Assembly: GCA_964057225.1 (NCBI GenBank)
Contig: OZ059900.1
Span: 15,081,638 to 15,145,637 of the forward strand
Source: Auanema rhodensis
Taxonomy: Eukaryota; Nematoda; Chromadorea; Rhabditida; Rhabditidae
DNA: 64,000 nucleotides
Direction: 5' to 3'
This document shows, piece by piece, positions 10,261 through 19,725 of this stretch. The notes below the pieces were generated by a model. The model saw nothing but the letters and a program-made list of their open reading frames with translations, made no database searches and was not told where the DNA came from. The translations under genes and the position numbers were made by a program. Numbering within the stretch: position 1 is the stretch's first letter; every line of letters begins with the position of its first letter.

Positions 10261-10626
10261 TTGAATTTGCACTTAGAAACTTTCATTAAGAGTGTGAGTT
10301 TGAATTATAGTAGAAAAATGAAACACTGTCTCTAAGATATCTTGATTTATGGCCTACTTTACTCAAAGAGCTAATTGAAGTTTGGTGTTAAAATGAACAA
10401 TTGATTAACGCTGACGTTTCAATTTTTTTCATCGTAATTGAGATAGAACATTTAAATTAAATGGAAATGTTTAAAAATTTAGAAAAAATCACAAGCTCAA
10501 ATCACTTTTGAAAAAACAGAAAGTTTAAAACAACCTTTTTTCTAATAATTATCTTTTTAATTCGACTTTTGGAAGAAAACAAAAATAGTATAACATTCAA
10601 TAACGATGAATCAGAACAAAAACATT

Positions 10627-10698
10627 CTCCCCGGCCGGGAATTGAACCCGGGTCTCGCATGTGACAGACGCGGATACTCACCACTATACTACCGAGGA
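10627..10698 (-). tRNA. tRNA-Asp (GUC), array copy 24
   Basis: Gene body identical to copy 1. Class A with AATAGTATAAC (as in copy 6), CATTAAG, and CTCTAAGATATC upstream. Confidence 0.96.
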
Positions 10699-11064
10699 TT
10701 GAATTTGCACTTAGAAACTTTCATTAAGAGTGTGAGTTTGAATTATAGTAGAAAAATGAAACACTGTCTCTAAGATATCTTGATTTATGGCCTACTTTAC
10801 TCAAAGAGCTAATTGAAGTTTGGTGTTAAAATGAACAATTGATTAACGCTGACGTTTCAATTTTTTTCATCGTAATTGAGATAGAACATTTAAATTAAAT
10901 GGAAATGTTTAAAAATTTAGAAAAAATCACAAGCTCAAATCACTTTTGAAAAAACAGAAAGTTTAAAACAACCTTTTTTCTAATAATTATCTTTTTAATT
11001 CGACTTTTGGAAGAAAACAAAAATAGCATAACATTCAATAACGATGAATCAGAACAAAAACATT

Positions 11065-11136
11065 CTCCCCGGCCGGGAATTGAACCCGGGTCTCGCATGT
11101 GACAGACGCGGATACTCACCACTATACTACCGAGGA
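11065..11136 (-). tRNA. tRNA-Asp (GUC), array copy 25
   Basis: Gene body identical to copy 1. Class A, CATTAAG; returns to the common CTCTAACATATC upstream. Confidence 0.96.
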
Positions 11137-11502
11137 TTGAATTTGCACTTAGAAACTTTCATTAAGAGTGTGAGTTTGAATTATAGTAGAAAAATGAAAC
11201 ACTGTCTCTAACATATCTTGATTTATGGCCTACTTTACTCAAAGAGCTAATTGAAGTTTGGTGTTAAAATGAACAATTGATTAACGCTGACGTTTCAATT
11301 TTTTTCATCGTAATTGAGATAGAACATTTAAATTAAATGGAAATGTTTAAAAATTTAGAAAAAATCACAAGCTCAAATCACTTTTGAAAAAACAGAAAGT
11401 TTAAAACAACCTTTTTTCTAATAATTATCTTTTTAATTCGACTTTTGGAAGAAAACAAAAATAGCATAACATTCAATAACGATGAATCAGAACAAAAACA
11501 TT

Positions 11503-11574
11503 CTCCCCGGCCGGGAATTGAACCCGGGTCTCGCATGTGACAGACGCGGATACTCACCACTATACTACCGAGGA
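11503..11574 (-). tRNA. tRNA-Asp (GUC), array copy 26
   Basis: Gene body identical to copy 1. Class A, CACTAAG. First gene of a trimer repeated 3067 bp (seven units) away at copies 33-35. Confidence 0.96.
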
Positions 11575-11941
11575 TTGAATTTGCACTTAGAAACTTTCAC
11601 TAAGAGTGTGAGTTTGAATTATAGTAGAAAAATGAAACACTGTCTCTAACATATCTTGATTTATGGCCTACTTTACTCAAAGAGCTAATTGAAGTTTGGT
11701 GTTAGAATGAACAATTGATTAACGCTGACGTTTCAATTTTTTTCATCGTAATTGAGATAGAACATTTAAATTAAATGGAAATGTTTAACGACTTAGAAAA
11801 AAAACACAAGCTCAAATCACTTTTGAAAAAACAGAAAGTTTAAAACAACCTTTTTTCTAATAATTATCTTTTTTATCCGACTTTTGGAAGAAAACAAAAA
11901 TAGCATAACATTCAATAACGATGAATCAGAACAAAAACATT

Positions 11942-12013
11942 CTCCCCGGCCGGGAATTGAACCCGGGTCTCGCATGTGACAGACGCGGATACTCACCACT
12001 ATACTACCGAGGA
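11942..12013 (-). tRNA. tRNA-Asp (GUC), array copy 27
   Basis: Gene body identical to copy 1. Class C with AACGACTTAG, CATTAAG; second gene of the repeated trimer. Confidence 0.96.
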
Positions 12014-12379
12014 TTGAATTTGCACTTAGAAACTTTCATTAAGAGTGTGAGTTTGAATTATAGTAGAAAAATGAAACACTGTCTCTAACATATCTTGATT
12101 TATGGCCTACTTTACTCAAAGAGCTAATGGAAGTTTGGTGTTAGAATGAACAATTGATTAACGCTGACGTTTCAATTTTTTTCATCGTACTTGAGATAGA
12201 ACATTTAAATTAAATGAAAATGTTTAAAAATTTAGAAAAAATCACAAGCTCAAATCACTTTTGAAAAAACAGAAAGTTTAAAACAACTTTTTTTCTAATA
12301 ATTATCTTTTTTATCCGACTTTTGTAAAAAAACAAAAATAGCATAACATTCAATAACGATGAATCAGAACAAAAACATT

Positions 12380-12451
12380 CTCCCCGGCCGGGAATTGAAC
12401 CCGGGTCTCGCATGTGACAGACGCGGATACTCACCACTATACTACCGAGGA
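12380..12451 (-). tRNA. tRNA-Asp (GUC), array copy 28
   Basis: Gene body identical to copy 1. Class B with AAATGAAAATG in the trailer spacer and CTTTAAG upstream, a pair of markers shared only with copies 35 and 48. Confidence 0.96.
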
Positions 12452-12817
12452 TTGAATTTGCACTTAGAAACTTTCTTTAAGAGTGTGAGTTTGAATTATA
12501 GTAGAAAAATGAAACACTGTCTCTAACATATCTTGATTTATGGCCTACTTTACTCAAAGAGCTAATTGAAGTTTGGTGTTAAAATGAACAATTGATTAAC
12601 GCTGACGTTTCAATTTTTTTCATCGTACTTGAGATAGAACATTTAAATTAAATGGAAGTGTTTAAAAATTTAGAAAAAATCACAAGCTCAAATCACTTTT
12701 GAAAAAACAGAAAGTTTAAAACAACCTTTTTTCTAATAATTATCTTTTTAATTCGACTTTTGGAAGAAAACAAAAATAGCATAACATTCAATAACGATGA
12801 ATCAGAACAAAAACATT

Positions 12818-12889
12818 CTCCCCGGCCGGGAATTGAACCCGGGTCTCGCATGTGACAGACGCGGATACTCACCACTATACTACCGAGGA
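12818..12889 (-). tRNA. tRNA-Asp (GUC), array copy 29
   Basis: Gene body identical to copy 1. Class A, CACTAAG. Confidence 0.96.
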
Positions 12890-13255
12890 TTGAATTTGCA
12901 CTTAGAAACTTTCACTAAGAGTGTGAGTTTGAATTATAGTAGAAAAATGAAACACTGTCTCTAACATATCTTGATTTATGGCCTACTTTACTCAAAGAGC
13001 TAATTGAAGTTTGGTGTTAAAATGAACAATTGATTAACGCTGACGTTTCAATTTTTTTCATCGTAATTGAGATAGAACATTTAAATTAAATGGAAATGTT
13101 TAAAAATTTAGAAAAAATCACAAGCTCAAATCACTTTTGAAAAAACAGAAAGTTTAAAACAACCTTTTTTCTAATAATTATCTTTTTAATTCGACTTTTG
13201 GAAGAAAACAAAAATAGCATAACATTCAATAACGATGAATCAGAACAAAAACATT

Positions 13256-13327
13256 CTCCCCGGCCGGGAATTGAACCCGGGTCTCGCATGTGACAGACGC
13301 GGATACTCACCACTATACTACCGAGGA
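13256..13327 (-). tRNA. tRNA-Asp (GUC), array copy 30
   Basis: Gene body identical to copy 1. Class A, CACTAAG, apparently a near-direct duplicate of unit 29. Confidence 0.96.
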
Positions 13328-13693
13328 TTGAATTTGCACTTAGAAACTTTCACTAAGAGTGTGAGTTTGAATTATAGTAGAAAAATGAAACACTGTCTCT
13401 AACATATCTTGATTTATGGCCTACTTTACTCAAAGAGCTAATTGAAGTTTGGTGTTAAAATGAACAATTGATTAACGCTGACGTTTCAATTTTTTTCATC
13501 GTAATTGAGATAGAACATTTAAATTAAATGGAAATGTTTAAAAATTTAGAAAAAATCACAAGCTCAAATCACTTTTGAAAAAACAGAAAGTTTAAAACAA
13601 CCTTTTTTCTAATAATTATCTTTTTAATTCGACTTTTGGAAGAAAACAAAAATAGCATAACATTCAATAACGATGAATCAGAACAAAAACATT

Positions 13694-13765
13694 CTCCCCG
13701 GCCGGGAATTGAACCCGGGTCTCGCATGTGACAGACGCGGATACTCACCACTATACTACCGAGGA
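13694..13765 (-). tRNA. tRNA-Asp (GUC), array copy 31
   Basis: Gene body identical to copy 1. Class A, CATTAAG. Confidence 0.96.
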
Positions 13766-14131
13766 TTGAATTTGCACTTAGAAACTTTCATTAAGAGTGT
13801 GAGTTTGAATTATAGTAGAAAAATGAAACACTGTCTCTAACATATCTTGATTTATGGCCTACTTTACTCAAAGAGCTAATTGAAGTTTGGTGTTAGAATG
13901 AACAATTGATTAACGCTGACGTTTCAATTTTTTTCATCGTAATTGAGATAGAACATTCAAATTAAATAGAAATGTTTAAAAATTTAGAAAAAATCACAAG
14001 CTCAAATCACTTTTGAAAAAACAGAAAGTTTAAAACAACCTTTTTTCTAATAATTATCTTTTTTATCCGACTTTTGTAAAAAAACAAAAATAGCATAACA
14101 TTCAATAACGATGAATCAGAACAAAAACATT

Positions 14132-14203
14132 CTCCCCGGCCGGGAATTGAACCCGGGTCTCGCATGTGACAGACGCGGATACTCACCACTATACTACCGA
14201 GGA
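14132..14203 (-). tRNA. tRNA-Asp (GUC), array copy 32
   Basis: Gene body identical to copy 1. Class B with ACATTCAAATTAAATAG. The left edge of the segment duplicated at 59074-64000 falls exactly at this gene's 3' end. Confidence 0.96.
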
Positions 14204-14569
14204 TTGAATTTGCACTTAGAAACTTTCATTAAGAGTGTGAGTTTGAATTATAGTAGAAAAATGAAACACTGTCTCTAACATATCTTGATTTATGGCCTAC
14301 TTTACTCAAAGAGCTAATTGAAGTTTGGTGTTAAAATGAACAATTGATTAACGCTGACGTTTCAATTTTTTTCATCGTAATTGAGATAGAACATTTAAAT
14401 TAAATGGAAGTGTTTAAAAATTTAGAAAAAATCACAAGCTCAAATCACTTTTGAAAAAACAGAAAGTTTAAAACAACCTTTTTTCTAATAATTATCTTTT
14501 TAATTCGACTTTTGGAAGAAAACAAAAATAGCATAACATTCAATAACGATGAATCAGAACAAAAACATT

Positions 14570-14641
14570 CTCCCCGGCCGGGAATTGAACCCGGGTCTCG
14601 CATGTGACAGACGCGGATACTCACCACTATACTACCGAGGA
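14570..14641 (-). tRNA. tRNA-Asp (GUC), array copy 33
   Basis: Gene body identical to copy 1. Class A, CACTAAG; counterpart of 59512-59583. Confidence 0.96.
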
Positions 14642-15008
14642 TTGAATTTGCACTTAGAAACTTTCACTAAGAGTGTGAGTTTGAATTATAGTAGAAAAAT
14701 GAAACACTGTCTCTAACATATCTTGATTTATGGCCTACTTTACTCAAAGAGCTAATTGAAGTTTGGTGTTAGAATGAACAATTGATTAACGCTGACGTTT
14801 CAATTTTTTTCATCGTAATTGAGATAGAACATTTAAATTAAATGGAAATGTTTAACGACTTAGAAAAAAAACACAAGCTCAAATCACTTTTGAAAAAACA
14901 GAAAGTTTAAAACAACCTTTTTTCTAATAATTATCTTTTTTATCCGACTTTTGGAAGAAAACAAAAATAGCATAACATTCAATAACGATGAATCAGAACA
15001 AAAACATT

Positions 15009-15080
15009 CTCCCCGGCCGGGAATTGAACCCGGGTCTCGCATGTGACAGACGCGGATACTCACCACTATACTACCGAGGA
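15009..15080 (-). tRNA. tRNA-Asp (GUC), array copy 34
   Basis: Gene body identical to copy 1. Class C with AACGACTTAG; counterpart of 59951-60022. Confidence 0.96.
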
Positions 15081-15446
15081 TTGAATTTGCACTTAGAAAC
15101 TTTCATTAAGAGTGTGAGTTTGAATTATAGTAGAAAAATGAAACACTGTCTCTAACATATCTTGATTTATGGCCTACTTTACTCAAAGAGCTAATGGAAG
15201 TTTGGTGTTAGAATGAACAATTGATTAACGCTGACGTTTCAATTTTTTTCATCGTACTTGAGATAGAACATTTAAATTAAATGAAAATGTTTAAAAATTT
15301 AGAAAAAATCACAAGCTCAAATCACTTTTGAAAAAACAGAAAGTTTAAAACAACTTTTTTTCTAATAATTATCTTTTTTATCCGACTTTTGTAAAAAAAC
15401 AAAAATAGCATAACATTCAATAACGATGAATCAGAACAAAAACATT

Positions 15447-15518
15447 CTCCCCGGCCGGGAATTGAACCCGGGTCTCGCATGTGACAGACGCGGATACTCA
15501 CCACTATACTACCGAGGA
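15447..15518 (-). tRNA. tRNA-Asp (GUC), array copy 35
   Basis: Gene body identical to copy 1. Class B with AAATGAAAATG and CTTTAAG; counterpart of 60389-60460. Confidence 0.96.
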
Positions 15519-15884
15519 TTGAATTTGCACTTAGAAACTTTCTTTAAGAGTGTGAGTTTGAATTATAGTAGAAAAATGAAACACTGTCTCTAACATATCT
15601 TGATTTATGGCCTACTTTACTCAAAGAGCTAATTGAAGTTTGGTGTTAAAATGAACAATTGATTAACGCTGACGTTTCAATTTTTTTCATCGTAATTGAG
15701 ATAGAACATTTAAATTAAATGGAAATGTTTAAAAATTTAGAAAAAATCACAAGCTCAAATCACTTTTGAAAAAACAGAAAGTTGAAAACAACCTTTTTTC
15801 TAATAATTATCTTTTTAATTCGACTTTTGGAAGAAAACAAAAATAGCATAACATTCAATAACGATGAATCAGAACAAAAACATT

Positions 15885-15956
15885 CTCCCCGGCCGGGAAT
15901 TGAACCCGGGTCTCGCATGTGACAGACGCGGATACTCACCACTATACTACCGAGGA
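15885..15956 (-). tRNA. tRNA-Asp (GUC), array copy 36
   Basis: Gene body identical to copy 1. Class A with GAAAGTTGAAAAC (others GAAAGTTTAAAAC); counterpart of 60827-60898. Confidence 0.96.
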
Positions 15957-16322
15957 TTGAATTTGCACTTAGAAACTTTCATTAAGAGTGTGAGTTTGAA
16001 TTATAGTAGAAAAATGAAACACTGTCTCTAACATATCTTGATTTATGGCCTACTTTACTCAAAGAGCTAATGGAAGTTTGGTGTTAGAATGAACAATTGA
16101 TTAACGCTGACGTTTCAATTTTTTTCATCGTACTTGAGATAGAACATTTAAATTAAATGGAAATGTTTAAAAATTTAGAAAAAATCACAAGCTCAAATCA
16201 CTTTTGAAAAAACAGAAAGTTTAAAACAACTTTTTTTCTAATAATTATCTTTTTTATCCGACTTTTGTAAAAAAACAAAAATAGCATAACATTCAATAAC
16301 GATGAATCAGAACAAAAACATT

Positions 16323-16394
16323 CTCCCCGGCCGGGAATTGAACCCGGGTCTCGCATGTGACAGACGCGGATACTCACCACTATACTACCGAGGA
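16323..16394 (-). tRNA. tRNA-Asp (GUC), array copy 37
   Basis: Gene body identical to copy 1. Class B; upstream spacer has ACTGTGTCTAAC instead of ACTGTCTCTAAC; counterpart of 61265-61336. Confidence 0.96.
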
Positions 16395-16760
16395 TTGAAT
16401 TTGCACTTAGAAACTTTCATTAAGAGTGTGAGTTTGAATTATAGTAGAAAAATGAAACACTGTGTCTAACATATCTTGATTTATGGCCTACTTTACTCAA
16501 AGAGCTAATTGAAGTTTGGTGTTAGAATGAACAATTGATTAACGCTGACGTTTCAATTTTTTTCATCGTAATTGAGATAGAACATTTAAATTAAATGGAA
16601 ATGTTTAAAAATTTAGAAAAAATCACAAGCTCAAATCACTTTTGAAAAAACAGAAAGTTTAAAACAACCTTTTTTCTAATACTTATCTTTTTTATCCGAC
16701 TTTTGTAAAAAAACAAAAATAGCATAACATTCAATAACGATGAATCAGAACAAAAACATT

Positions 16761-16832
16761 CTCCCCGGCCGGGAATTGAACCCGGGTCTCGCATGTGACA
16801 GACGCGGATACTCACCACTATACTACCGAGGA
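16761..16832 (-). tRNA. tRNA-Asp (GUC), array copy 38
   Basis: Gene body identical to copy 1. Class B with AATACTTATC (others AATAATTATC); counterpart of 61703-61774. Confidence 0.96.
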
Positions 16833-17198
16833 TTGAATTTGCACTTAGAAACTTTCATTAAGAGTGTGAGTTTGAATTATAGTAGAAAAATGAAACACTG
16901 TCTCTAACATATCTTGATTTATGGCCTACTTTACTCAAAGAGCTAATTGAAGTTTGGTGTTAAAATGAACAATTGATTAACGCTGACGTTTCAATTTTTT
17001 TCATCGTAATTGAGATAGAACATTTAAATTAAATGGAAGTGTTTAAAAATTTAGAAAAAATCACAAGCTCAAATCACTTTTGAAAAAACAGAAAGTTTAA
17101 AACAACCTTTTTTCTAATAATTATCTTTTTAATTCGACTTTTGGAAGAAAACAAAAATAGCATAACATTCAATAACGATGAATCAGAACAAAAACATT

Positions 17199-17270
17199 CT
17201 CCCCGGCCGGGAATTGAACCCGGGTCTCGCATGTGACAGACGCGGATACTCACCACTATACTACCGAGGA
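17199..17270 (-). tRNA. tRNA-Asp (GUC), array copy 39
   Basis: Gene body identical to copy 1. Class A, CACTAAG; counterpart of 62141-62212. Confidence 0.96.
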
Positions 17271-17636
17271 TTGAATTTGCACTTAGAAACTTTCACTAAG
17301 AGTGTGAGTTTGAATTATAGTAGAAAAATGAAACACTGTCTCTAACATATCTTGATTTATGGCCTACTTTACTCAAAGAGCTAATTGAAGTTTGGTGTTA
17401 GAATGAACAATTGATTAACGCTGACGTTTCAATTTTTTTCATCGTAATTGAGATAGAACATTTAAATTAAATGGAAATGTTTAAAAATTTAGAAAAAATC
17501 ACAAGCTCAAATCACTTTTGAAAAAACAGAAAGTTTAAAACAACCTTTTTTCTAATACTTATCTTTTTTATCCGACTTTTGTAAAAAAACAAAAATAGCA
17601 TAACATTCAATAACGATGAATCAGAACAAAAACATT

Positions 17637-17708
17637 CTCCCCGGCCGGGAATTGAACCCGGGTCTCGCATGTGACAGACGCGGATACTCACCACTATACT
17701 ACCGAGGA
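17637..17708 (-). tRNA. tRNA-Asp (GUC), array copy 40
   Basis: Gene body identical to copy 1. Class B with AATACTTATC, so units 38-39 and 40-41 form an 876-bp dimer repeat; counterpart of 62579-62650. Confidence 0.96.
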
Positions 17709-18074
17709 TTGAATTTGCACTTAGAAACTTTCATTAAGAGTGTGAGTTTGAATTATAGTAGAAAAATGAAACACTGTCTCTAACATATCTTGATTTATGG
17801 CCTACTTTACTCAAAGAGCTAATTGAAGTTTGGTGTTAAAATGAACAATTGATTAACGCTGACGTTTCAATTTTTTTCATCGTAATTGAGATAGAACATT
17901 TAAATTAAATGGAAGTGTTTAAAAATTTAGAAAAAATCACAAGCTCAAATCACTTTTGAAAAAACAGAAAGTTTAAAACAACCTTTTTTCTAATAATTAT
18001 CTTTTTAATTCGACTTTTGGAAGAAAACAAAAATAGCATAACATTCAATAACGATGAATCAGAACAAAAACATT

Positions 18075-18146
18075 CTCCCCGGCCGGGAATTGAACCCGGG
18101 TCTCGCATGTGACAGACGCGGATACTCACCACTATACTACCGAGGA
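18075..18146 (-). tRNA. tRNA-Asp (GUC), array copy 41
   Basis: Gene body identical to copy 1. Class A, CACTAAG; counterpart of 63017-63088. Confidence 0.96.
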
Positions 18147-18513
18147 TTGAATTTGCACTTAGAAACTTTCACTAAGAGTGTGAGTTTGAATTATAGTAGA
18201 AAAATGAAACACTGTCTCTAACATATCTTGATTTATGGCCTACTTTACTCAAAGAGCTAATTGAAGTTTGGTGTTAGAATGAACAATTGATTAACGCTGA
18301 CGTTTCAATTTTTTTCATCGTAATTGAGATAGAACATTTAAATTAAATGGAAATGTTTAACGACTTAGAAAAAAAACACAAGCTCAAATCACTTTTGAAA
18401 AAACAGAAAGTTTAAAACAACCTTTTTTCTAATAATTATCTTTTTTATCCGACTTTTGGAAGAAAACAAAAATAGCATAACATTCAATAACGATGAATCA
18501 GAACAAAAACATT

Positions 18514-18585
18514 CTCCCCGGCCGGGAATTGAACCCGGGTCTCGCATGTGACAGACGCGGATACTCACCACTATACTACCGAGGA
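18514..18585 (-). tRNA. tRNA-Asp (GUC), array copy 42
   Basis: Gene body identical to copy 1. Class C with AACGACTTAG; counterpart of 63456-63527. Confidence 0.96.
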
Positions 18586-18951
18586 TTGAATTTGCACTTA
18601 GAAACTTTCATTAAGAGTGTGAGTTTGAATTATAGTAGAAAAATGAAACACTGTCTCTAACATATCTTGATTTATGGCCTACTTTACTCAAAGAGCTAAT
18701 TGAAGTTTGGTGTTAGAATGAACAATTGATTAACGCTGACGTTTCAATTTTTTTCATCGTAATTGAGATAGAACATTCAAATTAAATAGAAATGTTTAAA
18801 AATTTAGAAAAAATCACAAGCTCAAATCACTTTTGAAAAAACAGAAAGTTTAAAACAACCTTTTTTCTAATAATTATCTTTTTTATCCGACTTTTGTAAA
18901 AAAACAAAAATAGCATAACATTCAATAACGATGAATCAGAACAAAAACATT

Positions 18952-19023
18952 CTCCCCGGCCGGGTATTGAACCCGGGTCTCGCATGTGACAGACGCGGAT
19001 ACTCACCACTATACTACCGAGGA
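18952..19023 (-). tRNA. tRNA-Asp (GUC), array copy 43, T-loop variant
   Basis: One base differs from the other copies: + strand T at 18965 makes the last T-loop residue (position 60) A instead of T. The residue is unpaired and at the degenerate B-box position, so function should be kept. The same change occurs at 63894-63965. Class B with ACATTCAAATTAAATAG. Confidence 0.95.
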
Positions 19024-19389
19024 TTGAATTTGCACTTAGAAACTTTCATTAAGAGTGTGAGTTTGAATTATAGTAGAAAAATGAAACACTGTCTCTAACA
19101 TATCTTGATTTATGGCCTACTTTACTCAAAGAGCTAATTGAAGTTTGGTGTTAGAATGAACAATTGATTAACGCTGACGTTTCAATTTTTTTCATCGTAA
19201 TTGAGATAGAACATTCAAATTAAATAGAAATGTTTAAAAATTTAGAAAAAATCACAAGCTCAAATCACTTTTGAAAAAACAGAAAGTTTAAAACAACCTT
19301 TTTTCTAATAATTATCTTTTTTATCCGACTTTTGTAAAAAAACAAAAATAGCATAACATTCAATAACGATGAATCAGAACAAAAACATT

Positions 19390-19461
19390 CTCCCCGGCCG
19401 GGAATTGAACCCGGGTCTCGCATGTGACAGACGCGGATACTCACCACTATACTACCGAGGA
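19390..19461 (-). tRNA. tRNA-Asp (GUC), array copy 44, last gene of the left array
   Basis: Gene body identical to copy 1. Class B with ACATTCAAATTAAATAG, CATTAAG. Only about 100 bp of its upstream spacer remains before the array breaks into the satellite, but the promoter is internal and the proximal leader is kept. Confidence 0.96.
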
Positions 19462-19560
19462 TTGAATTTGCACTTAGAAACTTTCATTAAGAGTGTGAGT
19501 TTGAATTATAGTAGAAAAATGAAACACTGTCTCTAACATATCTTGATTTATGGCCTACTT

Positions 19561-19575
19561 TACTACTAAAATACT
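19561..19575. other. Junction of tRNA array and 342-bp satellite
   Basis: The 438-bp unit is followed through TTTACT (to 19564) and the satellite can be followed from AAATACTGTG (from 19569), leaving a 4-nt filler. The string TACTAAAAT at 19564-19572 spans the filler and also occurs in the opposite strand of the satellite unit (CATACTAAAATG), which suggests a brief template switch. Confidence 0.85.
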
Positions 19576-19630
19576 GTGTTTTTGTATTTTTCTAGTGTTC
19601 AGCATGTAAAATGCTTCATTTTAGTATGTA

Positions 19631-19725
19631 ACACGCTGAAATTCGTTGCATTTGACGACTCATATGAACAAAAATCGATTTAATCAATATTAGCCATAAG
19701 GGGCGTGCCCTCAGAATATGCTAAT
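19631..19725 (+). repeat. Low-variation ~95-bp core of the 342-bp satellite (first copy shown)
   Basis: From ACACGCTGAAATTCG to GAATATGCTAAT almost all of the ~115 copies read the same. Exceptions I found are few, for example at 37438, 40894, 44286 and 47734, and GGCTAAT to AGCTAAT or GACTAAT changes in some inverted copies. Most recurrent variants of the unit lie outside it. It contains the GGGCGTGCCC dyad, resembling a GC-box/KLF-type site, and an ATGCTAAT resembling a POU octamer; both resemblances are weak evidence alone. Confidence 0.6.

Larger units (their letters stand above)
14132..19058. repeat. Left copy of a 4.9-kb segment duplicated at 59074-64000
   Basis: Eleven consecutive units here match 59074-64000 in order, spacing and private variants at a constant offset of 44942 bp. 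Markers checked include AAATGAAAATG, GAAAGTTGAAAAC, ACTGTGTCTAAC, two AATACTTATC units and the T-loop change at 18965. I saw no difference and no indel. The duplication may extend further right, since the window ends inside the second copy. Confidence 0.93.
1..19564 (-). repeat. Left tandem array of 438/439-bp units, each with one tRNA-Asp gene
   Basis: Forty-four complete tRNA-Asp(GUC) genes lie on the minus strand at 438 or 439 bp spacing, each separated by a 366-367 bp AT-rich spacer with no other recognisable gene. Four spacer classes can be told apart on the 3' side of the gene, read on the + strand: A has TTAATTCGAC then TTTTGGAAG; B has TTATCCGAC then TTTTGTAAA; C has TTATCCGAC then TTTTGGAAG; D has TTATCCAAC then TTTTGTAAA. 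On the 5' side three alleles occur: CATTAAG, CACTAAG and CTTTAAG. The 439-bp units carry an AACGACTTAG variant. Classes are interleaved in recurring blocks, as expected from unequal exchange. The array enters the window from the left already in progress and stops abruptly at 19564. Confidence 0.97.

Noticed and set aside
1-19564. CRISPR-like or bacterial repeat array
   Set aside because: The repeated unit is 438 bp with a tRNA and similar spacers, not short repeats with unique spacers, and the gene signals are eukaryotic Pol III.
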